Shown here piece after piece: positions 1-7,834 of a DNA stretch of 64,000 nt. This DNA comes from Paenibacillus cellulosilyticus (lineage in GTDB: Bacteria > Bacillota > Bacilli > Paenibacillales > Paenibacillaceae). Position 1 is the first letter of the stretch; every line of letters begins with the position of its first letter. The notes beneath the pieces are model-generated. The model had not been told where the DNA came from. It made no database searches and worked only from the letters and a program-made list of their open reading frames with translations. The stretch covers positions 465,557 through 529,556 of the forward strand of contig NZ_QGTQ01000003.1 in the NCBI RefSeq assembly GCF_003182255.1. The letters are read 5' to 3'. The translations under genes and the position numbers were made by a program.

Positions 1-2
1 AG

Positions 3-1346
3 GTGGACATCTATACACCGTACTATGAGAAGCTGATGCGCGAGCCGTTCGAGCGGCAGCCATTTGAAGTGGTTTCGGATTCTATTTCATTTCGCCGCGA
101 GCAGGTTATCTATGCGATTCATCGGACGAGCTATGAGGGGCTCCGATACCATTTTGTCCGCCAGCCCGAATTTTTTGGTAGAGATGAGATTTATGATCGG
201 GGAGGCCGCTACGACCGGAACCTGAACCATTTCTCTTTACTTGGCAAAACGATGCTGCAAGACCTCGCACGACGTGGGATCGGTACAAGCGAACGTCCGG
301 CGGTCATTCAAGGGAATGACATTTACGCTTCTCTGTTCGCCGCTTATTTGGATGAAAGGATCAGTGCGCAGAATGCTGGCATTACGGCGGTGTTCTGTAT
401 TCACAATCTCGGCGAGGGCTACATCGCGAAGAAGGAAGTGTACGACTATTTCAATGTCGATGAGGAGCTGAAGATGCGTTTTCGCGATAGCCATCGAAAC
501 TATGCTAGCTGGTGTGAGCTGATGCTGCCGCTCTTCGATCGAGTCGTAACCGTGAGCGACACGTATGCTCGTGAATTGATCGGCGGCCCGAGTGCGTTAC
601 ACGCCCTGCTTCGGCATCGGTTCGAACAAGGCGACTTCCGAGGCTTTCTCAATGGTATCGACAACCGTTTCTGGTCGATCACCGGCAGTCCGCTGCTTCA
701 AGCGTATCGCGCTGGCGCTTCCGATATACGCGAGATCAAGCATCGCTGCAAGGCTGAAGTGTGCGAACAGACAGGGTTTGATATCGATAAGCCGCTGTTC
801 ATCTTCGTTGGACGTATTTGTCGGCAAAAAGGGCTCAACACCATCGGCGCGATTGCCGCTGCTTGTCCCGAAGCCCAGCTGCTGCTGCTCGGCGATGGTG
901 AGCCGCTTGACGCATTCATTGACTTTGAAGCGGACAGCGGGCATAAGCTCGTGCACCTCCGTCCCTATAGCGAGTCTCTGTGCCATCGCGTCATGGCGGC
1001 GGGGGATTACATGATCGTCCCTTCGCAATATGAGCCATGTGGACTCGTCGCGATGTACGCGGCGAGGTTCGGTACGATGCCGATCGTGAAGCATACCGGC
1101 GGACTGATCGAGATTGCTGCGCGGATTGGGCGGCATATTGGAATCGGAAGCTCCTATACGTTCCACAGCGATGATGAAGTGCTGGAGATTGTGCGTGAAA
1201 TACACGCCTCAGGTAGAACAATCTCAGTGCCCGTTGAAGCGCTCGCTGCGCTGGAATGGAAATGGACCGACTCGATAGCGGGCATGGAACGTTTTGTATA
1301 TGGGGGAGAGCAGCTCGTTCATGCTGCTGAGCGTACACAGCCATGA
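3..1346 (+). CDS. GT5-type glycosyltransferase (glycogen/starch synthase-like), 5' partial
   Basis: The reading frame is open to the left edge, so the first codon shown (GTG at 3) is probably internal and about 40-60 N-terminal residues, including the KTGGL nucleotide-sugar loop, lie outside. What remains follows the glycogen synthase fold: HNLGEGY in the acceptor domain, VTVSDTYAREL, FLNGIDNRFW, then FVGRICRQKG and the GT-B donor signature PSQYEPCGL followed by HTGGL. In the GT5 family these proteins transfer glucose from ADP- or UDP-glucose. No glgB/C/D/P genes are visible. Instead it overlaps an MFS exporter by 4 bases (ATGA) and heads a run of same-strand genes that includes a 2-deoxy-scyllo-inosose synthase, so I infer a role in glycosylating a small aminocyclitol rather than in glycogen storage. 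The family call is firm; the substrate is a guess. Confidence 0.8.
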   Translation: MDIYTPYYEKLMREPFERQPFEVVSDSISFRREQVIYAIHRTSYEGLRYHFVRQPEFFGRDEIYDRGGRYDRNLNHFSLLGKTMLQDLARRGIGTSERPAVIQGNDIYASLFAAYLDERISAQNAGITAVFCIHNLGEGYIAKKEVYDYFNVDEELKMRFRDSHRNYASWCELMLPLFDRVVTVSDTYARELIGGPSALHALLRHRFEQGDFRGFLNGIDNRFWSITGSPLLQAYRAGASDIREIKHRCKAEVCEQTGFDIDKPLFIFVGRICRQKGLNTIGAIAAACPEAQLLLLGDGEPLDAFIDFEADSGHKLVHLRPYSESLCHRVMAAGDYMIVPSQYEPCGLVAMYAARFGTMPIVKHTGGLIEIAARIGRHIGIGSSYTFHSDDEVLEIVREIHASGRTISVPVEALAALEWKWTDSIAGMERFVYGGEQLVHAAERTQP

Positions 1347-2920
1347 CACAGGACATCACAGCCCATACACGATTCCGCACGTTGACGACTGCTGCACTGC
1401 TGCTGGCGATGCTGCTCGCTTCGCTGGATCAGGTTATCATCGCCACATCGATCCCTCAGATTGCCGCTGATCTGGGCGATTTGCAGCATTACGCCTGGGT
1501 GTTCTCAGCGTACATGATCGCTGAGCTGCTCGGTATGCCGATCTTCGGCAAGCTTAGCGATATGTACGGAAGGAAGCCTTTTATACTAGCAGCGATCGTC
1601 ATGTTCATTATCGGCTCTATCTTATGCGGCATCGCGCAGTCGATGCCTGCGCTCATCATGTGCAGGGTATTGCAAGGACTCGGCGCGGGCGCGATTATGC
1701 CGATTTCGTTCGCGATTGTGTTCGAGATTTACCCACAGAAGCTGCGCAATCGAATGCAATCGGTGATGTCCGCCGTATATGCAATCTCCAGCGTGATGGG
1801 GCCGATTATCGGAGCGGTGTTGACTGACTATTTGAACTGGCGATGGATTTTCTACGTCAATCTGCCGCTTGGTCTTGTATCTCTGCTGCTGCTCAAGTTT
1901 TATCGCGAGATGAAGGTACAGGAGGAGAAGCCTGTCATTGACTGGCCGGGACTGCTGCTGTTGTTTGCATCGATCGTTAGCCTGCTGCTCCTGTTCGAGC
2001 TAAGTGGCAAAACGTTCAGCTGGTATTCATGGCAGATGATCGCTCTCGGTACGGCAGCTATAGCTGCACTTCTTACTTTCATCAGGGTGGAGTTAAGACG
2101 ACGTCATCCATTCCTTCCAATCGAGCTGTTTCGCGGCCGGATGTTTGCGATTTGTCAGACGATTGGATTCTTCCAGGGAATGGTTATGATGGCGGCCTTT
2201 ACGTTCATTCCGCTGTTCATTCAGACTGTCAATGGCGGCACGGCAACAGAGACAGGCAGCATGATCATGCCGCTGAGCATCAGCATTGTCGTCAGCTCCT
2301 TTCTTGGCGGCAAGCTGGTCTCCATGGTTAGCTTTCGCAACGCCTTGCTCATCTCCAACGGGCTGATCGTCATCTCGCTGCTGCTGTTCGGAAGAATGGA
2401 TGCAACAACGCCAGATTGGCGCGTCGGTATGGATATGGTGCTGCTTGGACTCGGGATCGGGTTGTCGTTCCCGGTTATTTATAACGTCTCGTTGTCACGG
2501 ATTAACCCTTCTCAATGGGGGACCGTGAATGCGCTCATCCCGTTCTTCCGCTCGGTCGGCGGCATTATGGGTGTTAGCCTGCTCGGCTCCATTCAATACC
2601 GTGATTTCCGAAGGGGTCTAGAGCAGCTGCCAGACACGATTGACCTATCTGTCGATATGACGGATGCGAGCAGCTTGCTGCGTCATATCGGAGAGCAGGG
2701 ACAAGCGGCAACAGCTGAAGTGTGGCATATCGCTGCGGAGGCATTAATGCGCTCGATCGGTCATGTGTTTGATTGGTCCGTCGTTCTCGCGCTCGTGCCG
2801 CTCCTTGCTGGCTTGTGGATCGGCAGCAGCAAGCTACTGCCGGCTCCCGAGATTCCGCCAGAGCTGGCTGGACTGCCGCCGGAAGAGCTGCTGAAGCTGC
2901 TGCATCAGCGAGAGGCCTGA
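1343..2920 (+). CDS. MFS drug/metabolite exporter, DHA2 (EmrB/QacA) type
   Basis: A 525-residue integral membrane protein with about 14 hydrophobic segments, the usual size for the DHA2 14-helix family of proton-driven exporters. It begins with the typical LLASLDQVIIATSIPQIAADL helix 1 region, the motif A loop GKLSDMYGRKP between helices 2 and 3, and the motif C helix with VMGPIIGAVLTDYLNWRWIF. The start overlaps the stop of the preceding glycosyltransferase by 4 bases, so the two are translationally coupled. Its position between the sugar transferase and the aminocyclitol genes makes it the natural candidate for exporting the product and giving self-resistance. Substrate cannot be read from sequence. 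Confidence 0.9.
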   Translation: MTQDITAHTRFRTLTTAALLLAMLLASLDQVIIATSIPQIAADLGDLQHYAWVFSAYMIAELLGMPIFGKLSDMYGRKPFILAAIVMFIIGSILCGIAQSMPALIMCRVLQGLGAGAIMPISFAIVFEIYPQKLRNRMQSVMSAVYAISSVMGPIIGAVLTDYLNWRWIFYVNLPLGLVSLLLLKFYREMKVQEEKPVIDWPGLLLLFASIVSLLLLFELSGKTFSWYSWQMIALGTAAIAALLTFIRVELRRRHPFLPIELFRGRMFAICQTIGFFQGMVMMAAFTFIPLFIQTVNGGTATETGSMIMPLSISIVVSSFLGGKLVSMVSFRNALLISNGLIVISLLLFGRMDATTPDWRVGMDMVLLGLGIGLSFPVIYNVSLSRINPSQWGTVNALIPFFRSVGGIMGVSLLGSIQYRDFRRGLEQLPDTIDLSVDMTDASSLLRHIGEQGQAATAEVWHIAAEALMRSIGHVFDWSVVLALVPLLAGLWIGSSKLLPAPEIPPELAGLPPEELLKLLHQREA

Positions 2921-2980
2921 AGAGGTACAGCTGTACAAGGCGGCATGTCTTGCAATTACAGAGACAAGGGAGGAAACCGA

Positions 2981-4000
2981 TTGCTGTTCAGCACCTATAA
3001 CTGTGTGTTGGCGTCTGTGTACAACTACTTGGAGGGCGTTCATAAGCTTACGCCGTCACTTGAGGCTATTTGCTTCGAGCCGTCGCTGTTCGCCCTGCAC
3101 AGCGTCGAAGGCATCGCAGCCATTGCACATCCGCTGCATATTGCGGAGCGCTATATGGCGAGGATCGGAGCCGACATTGCGTTCCCGGCGTTCGATGACA
3201 TAGACGAAGCGCTTGCTTATGCCGATGAGCATTTGGCGCTGCGAGGCGGCTTGTCGTTCAGCATAAATTTGCGCTATGACGTGTTGGAGCCGCTGTCTTT
3301 CGACAACGATTTGTGGCATTTTCATTGGATGGTCGCGAGTCCGCGCACGCGTACCGGTCCTGACCTTGTTCGCAGCATCGTACCCGAACCGATTCGTGGT
3401 ACAGGCGATTATCTTATGTTCGATCAATATGAGAATGAGTACTACCGAATGGACGAAGTGCAGCTTCGCCATGCGATCGATACGTCTTTTAATTATCGGG
3501 AAGATGGACGGTTCAAGCCATTCATGGAAATCCATTTGCCCGATCCGACACGTACAAAAGCCTTGATGGAGGCGGACACAGATATGCGGGGCAGGTTAGC
3601 CGCAGCTGTTGAGCGCTATCCGCTCGCGTTGAATCAAGACGTCTGGAATGCATGTCTCAAGGAGCTTGACCGCTATGCGATGGAGAAGCCTGATCAAGGC
3701 GCAATCTACCGTTACATGAACTTCGCTCAAATCATGATTCGCTGCCGTGAGGTCGTATGGCAGTATCTCGACCGGGAAGGATTAGGCGATTTCGAACCTC
3801 TGCAACAATGGCGCAATGGCTGGACGCAGTACCGCAGCGTGCTTGGCATTACGTTGTCTCGGAGAACAGCAGACGAGTTCAGACGACTCGTGGACAACTA
3901 TGAAGGGATGATTGAATTGGAGCACTATGCGCTTGCAGCGATTGTAGAAGAGCTTTCGAGAACGAACAGCGCAATCGTACAAGGAGGGGGGACCACATGA
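2981..4000 (+). CDS. Unassigned protein with N-terminal YNCVLAS motif, paralogue 1 (possible BtrH-like / cysteine acyltransferase fold)
   Basis: A 339-residue soluble protein, paralogous to the next gene. An ATG lies at 2945, but TTG at 2981 is preferred: GGGAGG sits 7 bases upstream, and the resulting start places the shared motif (F/G)-x-YNCVLAS about six residues in, as in the paralogue. Shared blocks: YNCVLAS-YN, ARIGAD-FP, SINLRY, P-FDND-W, LMFD-Y, DTSFNYR, and F-PFME. The early invariant Cys, a central region with His (WHFHW) and an Asp in LMFDQY resemble the N-terminal domain of butirosin protein BtrH, a cysteine-peptidase-like acyltransferase, but I do not recognise a clear orthologue. 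It is 60 bases after the exporter and overlaps the next gene by 4 bases. The genome context (DOI synthase, BtrS-like aminotransferase) favours a role in aminocyclitol modification; this is inference. Confidence 0.6.
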   Translation: MLFSTYNCVLASVYNYLEGVHKLTPSLEAICFEPSLFALHSVEGIAAIAHPLHIAERYMARIGADIAFPAFDDIDEALAYADEHLALRGGLSFSINLRYDVLEPLSFDNDLWHFHWMVASPRTRTGPDLVRSIVPEPIRGTGDYLMFDQYENEYYRMDEVQLRHAIDTSFNYREDGRFKPFMEIHLPDPTRTKALMEADTDMRGRLAAAVERYPLALNQDVWNACLKELDRYAMEKPDQGAIYRYMNFAQIMIRCREVVWQYLDREGLGDFEPLQQWRNGWTQYRSVLGITLSRRTADEFRRLVDNYEGMIELEHYALAAIVEELSRTNSAIVQGGGTT

Positions 4001-4962
4001 AGCTAACGGGAGCTTATAACTGTGTACTAGCGAGCATCTACAACGCGCTTCGAATCAACTGCAGGCTAGAGTTTCCGATCCAAACAATGGTCGTAGTACC
4101 GCAGCTGTTCCGTCTGTACAACTGGAATCATTGGCTGTCTTCGCCGCCGCCGATGGAGATTGCTGAGCCGTTCCTTGCACGAATTGGCGCAGATCTTGGT
4201 TTTCCAGAGACAAAGGGGCTTGATGATGCTATTCAACAGGCTCGAGAACGATTACGGCAAGGCGAAGTCATTCCGGCTTCCATTAATCTTCGGTATTCGT
4301 ATTTTGATCCGACGCCATTCGATAATGACTTCTGGAATTATCAGCTCATCACTGGCGTGACGAAAGAGGATCGCTTCTTGATGTTCGATATGTATCACGC
4401 GGAGGCTTACGAGGTGGATGAAGCGCGACTTCGCAGCATGATGGATACGTCATTCAACTACAGGAATGCCGGGGCCTTCACGCCTTTCATGGAGCTGATC
4501 GTGCGCAGCGATGAGCATGCGCACGCCGTGCTGCAAGGGATGAATGATCAAGTTGGGATGCTCGCCGCGGTGACTGCATATGACGCAGACGCGAATCTAG
4601 AGGCGGGACAGCTGTGGCTGGATCGGCTGCAGGCTCATCTTGCCAAGGTGGAGTCGGATCAATTCCATGCGGAGGTCTATCGGCTGATGGGGCATCTGAT
4701 GCTTATTCTCAAGAGCCGAACGCAATTCATTCAAGCCGCTGCGACAATGGGACTATACGGAGACGCGGACGATGCGTTCGATGAGGGCTGGAACACGTTC
4801 GTGCATGCGGTACCGATGAACCTGTTCCGTCGCAGTCACGAGGCCTATTCGGACATGTTAACAGCCTATCGGGAGCTGATCGGCAGGGAACGAGATGGGC
4901 TGAATAGGATCAAGGAGCGGCTGGTTCGGCATGGCGCGATTAGCGGGGGCGTGACGAGTTAA
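3997..4962 (+). CDS. Unassigned protein with N-terminal YNCVLAS motif, paralogue 2
   Basis: A 321-residue soluble protein starting at the ATG that overlaps the previous stop (ATGA), with a very strong GGAGGGGGG ribosome site. It shares YNCVLAS, FLARIGADLGFP, SINLRY, FDPTPFDNDFWNY, FLMFDMYHAE and DTSFNYR with the neighbour upstream. Identity looks highest in the first 170 residues and weak in the helical C-terminal half. The His-rich strand of paralogue 1 (WHFHWMV) is WNYQLIT here, so one candidate catalytic His is missing, which would fit a non-catalytic partner of a heteromer or a different catalytic layout. I cannot name the family with certainty; a BtrH-like or C39-peptidase-like fold is the best guess. 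Confidence 0.6.
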   Translation: MKLTGAYNCVLASIYNALRINCRLEFPIQTMVVVPQLFRLYNWNHWLSSPPPMEIAEPFLARIGADLGFPETKGLDDAIQQARERLRQGEVIPASINLRYSYFDPTPFDNDFWNYQLITGVTKEDRFLMFDMYHAEAYEVDEARLRSMMDTSFNYRNAGAFTPFMELIVRSDEHAHAVLQGMNDQVGMLAAVTAYDADANLEAGQLWLDRLQAHLAKVESDQFHAEVYRLMGHLMLILKSRTQFIQAAATMGLYGDADDAFDEGWNTFVHAVPMNLFRRSHEAYSDMLTAYRELIGRERDGLNRIKERLVRHGAISGGVTS

Positions 4963-5063
4963 TCGGACAGTCGATTAGGAATAGGTGGTGTGAGCTGAAT
5001 TTGTCATGACCATCGGCATAACCGTCTGCGGGTGAGCCGGATATTCAATCAGGGGGTAAAGCA

Positions 5064-6200
5064 ATGTTCCATACGATCATACAATTCGGCGATCATCGCT
5101 ATCCGTTCATGACAGGCGTCGGGGTGCTGGCTGAAGCGGGCAACTATGTGCAGGAGCTGCACATTCATCAATATATGATCATTACAGACGAGCATACGCC
5201 GGACCACATCGTGAAGGAGACGGAGGCGGCTTTCGGCCGATTAGCTCCGGTTCGCGTACTGACATTCCAGCCAGGGGAAGAGTGGAAAAATCTTAGCACC
5301 GTACACGAGCTGTGCAAGCAGGTGATCGATCTTGGCGCTGACCGGAGAACGGCCATCGTCGCACTGGGCGGTGGTGTTTCCGGTAATGTGGCAGGGATGG
5401 TGGCGGGCTTGTTATTTCGTGGCTTGCCGCTTATTCATGTGCCTACGACACTCATGTCAGCCTCCGATTCGGTGCTGTCGTTGAAGCAGGCGGTCAATCT
5501 AACGCAGGGCAAAAATCTTGTCGGCATGTTCTACACGCCGAAACTGATCTGCGTGGAGCTGCCATTCTTACAGTCGCTTGCAGAGCGGGATCTTCGATCG
5601 GGCATGTGTGAGCTCGTTAAGAATTTACTGGCGATATGCCCGGAACGGATTAACGAATATCGAAGGAAGCTTCGCCCTAACAATCAGTATGAACTGGACG
5701 AGCTGCAGCAGTTTATTGCGTTTTGCATCGAGGCGAAAACGAAGGTAATGGCGGACGATCCGTATGAGAAGAAGGACGGACTAGTGCTGGAATATGGCCA
5801 TACGATCGGACATGCGCTGGAGTTGACGTGCAAGGGCAAGTACACGCATGGGGAGTGCATCTCATTCGGGATGCTCTGCGCCGCTTATATCTCACAGCGG
5901 CTAGGACTTCTGACTGCAGAGGAGACTGCGATGCATCATGAACTGCTTGAACGAATCGGGTATCAGGTCGAGCTGGAGCCTGAATGGCTTCCGATTATCG
6001 AGCAGTATGTGCAGAACGATAACAAGCGTGGATATCGAGAACGTCGTCCTGGCTGTACAGGGATGGTATTGCTTAACGGATTAGGAACCATTCACAGAGA
6101 GGATGACGCGTGGATTACGATGGTGGACAACTCGCTCATTAGCGAGGCGATTCGATCGGTGCAGGAGAGGAGGGCAATCATGCATGGAAGCCGAACATAA
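5064..6200 (+). CDS. 2-deoxy-scyllo-inosose synthase (BtrC-like sugar phosphate cyclase)
   Basis: 378 residues, a dehydroquinate-synthase-fold cyclase. DOI synthase turns glucose 6-phosphate into 2-deoxy-scyllo-inosose with NAD and a divalent metal, the committed step of 2-deoxystreptamine antibiotics. Diagnostic blocks: RRTAIVALGGGVSGNVAG (NAD loop), HVPTTLMSASDSVLSLKQAVN and GKNLVG (the S-KQAVN form is typical of DOI synthases; dehydroquinate synthases have a SSVGGKTGVN form), MCELVKN, EYGHTIGHALEL and THGECISFG carrying the metal ligands, and the NDNKRGY phosphate-binding loop. From memory it aligns along its length with Bacillus circulans BtrC. ATG is preceded by AGGGGG. It overlaps the aminotransferase by 17 bases. 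I see no missing catalytic residue, so it should be active. Confidence 0.9.
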   Translation: MFHTIIQFGDHRYPFMTGVGVLAEAGNYVQELHIHQYMIITDEHTPDHIVKETEAAFGRLAPVRVLTFQPGEEWKNLSTVHELCKQVIDLGADRRTAIVALGGGVSGNVAGMVAGLLFRGLPLIHVPTTLMSASDSVLSLKQAVNLTQGKNLVGMFYTPKLICVELPFLQSLAERDLRSGMCELVKNLLAICPERINEYRRKLRPNNQYELDELQQFIAFCIEAKTKVMADDPYEKKDGLVLEYGHTIGHALELTCKGKYTHGECISFGMLCAAYISQRLGLLTAEETAMHHELLERIGYQVELEPEWLPIIEQYVQNDNKRGYRERRPGCTGMVLLNGLGTIHREDDAWITMVDNSLISEAIRSVQERRAIMHGSRT

Positions 6201-7467
6201 AGCAGCTGCAGCAACAGTCGTATTGCCACAATGGCCTCAATGGCCTCAATGGCCGATCGCGGATGAACGTACGCTGGAAGCGCTGCAGGAGGTGCTCGAC
6301 AGCGGACGATGGGCGATTAGTGGTCCGCTGAATGATCCGGCGAAGTACGGCAAAGCGAAAGAGCAGCAGTTCGCCGAGCAATTCGCAGACTATTGCGGTG
6401 CCCGACACTGCGTCACGATGGATCACGGAACGTCTGCACTTATTGCAGCTCTAGAGGCGCTCGATATCGGCTTCGGCGATGAGGTGATTGTTCCAGGCTT
6501 GATGTGGGTCGCGCCAGCAATTGCGGTTTTATCCGTCAACGGAGTACCCGTGATGGCGGACATCGATCCCGCTACACTGTGCATTAGCGTCAATTCCGTC
6601 GAAGCGCATATTACACCTCGGACACGCGCTATTATTGCCATCCACATGTATGGCTGCATGGCAGATATGGATGCGCTTCGGGAGCTGGCGGACAAGCATG
6701 GGCTCGTTATTGTGGAGGATGCAGCCCATAGTCACGGGGCAGTATGGCGGGGGAGGAAGGCTGGCACGCTTGGTGATATCGGTGTGTTTTCTATGCAGCA
6801 GGGGAAGGTGCTTACCTGTGGCGAGGGCGGTGCTGCGGTCACGAATGATCCTGTGTTGAAGGGACGAATGGAAGCTTCTGCGTGGAATGCTCGTAAGCGA
6901 ATCGAGGATACCCCGACGTTGCCGTTCTCGATGGGGCTGACCGAAGGCCTTTACCGATTCGGCACGAATCGCTGTCTCTCCGAGTTCCAAGCCGCAGTGC
7001 TGCTGGATCAACTGCCTCGACTAGATGGACAAAATGCGCTCCGCGAGTCGAACGCCCGTTATCTGGATCGTGAATTGTCCCAAATCCCAGGCGTGCTCAC
7101 GGTGGAGCATCCCGAGCAGATCGACAGCCGCACCTATTACGGCTACGTCATTCGTATAGACTCGGAACGTTTCGGCTGCACAGCAGAAGAGCTTATCGAT
7201 CGATTGCAGTTGCTGCTTGGCATGGGGGACTTCCTGCTTCATCCGGTGTATAAGCCGCTGTATCGCAATCCGTTGTATACGCCACATCCTAGGCGTCATG
7301 CAGCAATTGGCGAAGCGTACGCTGATGCGCTGGCAACAGCGGATATCCACCTTCCAGGCTGCGAGTTAATCTACGAGCAAGCCGTTGTGTTCCATCACTC
7401 GGTGCTGCTGGCAGCGCGTGATCAGTTGTCGCTCATCGTGGCAGCGATACGGGATTTGCACAAATAG
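6184..7467 (+). CDS. PLP aminotransferase, DegT/DnrJ/EryC1 family, BtrS-like (DOI aminotransferase)
   Basis: 427 residues from the ATG at 6184, which has GGAGAGGAGGG upstream; a longer frame from 6103 would run deep into the cyclase gene and is rejected. Blocks match L-glutamine:2-deoxy-scyllo-inosose aminotransferase BtrS: GRWAISGP, DHGTSALIAALEALDIG-GDEVIVPG, VEDAAHSHG, MQQGKVLTCGEGG with the PLP lysine at about residue 208, CLSEFQAAVLLDQL and FLLHPVYKPLY-NPLY. The reaction would give 2-deoxy-scyllo-inosamine from DOI; BtrS-type enzymes can also act again at a later step. The N-terminus carries a three-unit WPQ repeat where BtrS has WPEWPQ. It overlaps the cyclase, supporting one transcript. 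No dehydrogenase or radical SAM partner (BtrN, NeoA) is in the window. Confidence 0.88.
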   Translation: MEAEHKAAAATVVLPQWPQWPQWPIADERTLEALQEVLDSGRWAISGPLNDPAKYGKAKEQQFAEQFADYCGARHCVTMDHGTSALIAALEALDIGFGDEVIVPGLMWVAPAIAVLSVNGVPVMADIDPATLCISVNSVEAHITPRTRAIIAIHMYGCMADMDALRELADKHGLVIVEDAAHSHGAVWRGRKAGTLGDIGVFSMQQGKVLTCGEGGAAVTNDPVLKGRMEASAWNARKRIEDTPTLPFSMGLTEGLYRFGTNRCLSEFQAAVLLDQLPRLDGQNALRESNARYLDRELSQIPGVLTVEHPEQIDSRTYYGYVIRIDSERFGCTAEELIDRLQLLLGMGDFLLHPVYKPLYRNPLYTPHPRRHAAIGEAYADALATADIHLPGCELIYEQAVVFHHSVLLAARDQLSLIVAAIRDLHK

Positions 7468-7543
7468 ATTGACAGGAATCCAACATATGGATATCGTAGT
7501 GGAGTATCACCTATCATTTATTTAATAGAAGAGAGGCTTACGT

Positions 7544-7789
7544 ATGTCACCAGGCATTCATTTCATGAAGTTGAGGAAGTAGAACGATTTTCCTGAAAAT
7601 CCCGATGAAGTTGGGGTTTATTTGGGTTACCGTTCTAGCTCAATGAATGAGATGGAGGCCTTTTTTGCGTCCAATAATCGATGCAAAGGGACTGTAACGC
7701 CCTCGGACTAGCTGTGAGTGACGCTGCATGAAATGCGGGATATTTCCGTCTATTTCGTGGGCTTTATCGATCATCCTCCATCTCATTAA
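7544..7789 (+). pseudogene. Decayed ORF with three in-frame stops, family unknown
   Basis: Reading one frame from the ATG at 7544 (GAGAGG upstream) to the TAA at 7787 gives a protein-like translation interrupted only by TAG at 7580, TAG at 7709 and TGA at 7715. Segments between stops include MSPGIHFMKLRK, DFPENPDEVGVYLGYRSSSM and DISVYFVGFIDHPPSH. Frame is conserved throughout, so the lesions are point mutations in a gene of about 80 codons rather than chance. I do not recognise the family. Confidence 0.5.
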
Positions 7790-7834
7790 GAAGTAGTTAA
7801 TAGGTTTCTATAATGAATGAAGGGGAGATCAACA

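Noticed and set aside
6103..6183. Longer N-terminus of the aminotransferase from ATG 6103
   Set aside because: It would run through the last 98 bases of the cyclase gene, adds an Arg/Trp-rich tail absent from BtrS, and has no ribosome site; ATG 6184 has AGGAGAGGAGGG.
7468..7500. Promoter from TTGACA at 7470 with TATCGT 17 bases on
   Set aside because: The -10 is poor, and the following gene is a pseudogene; no support.
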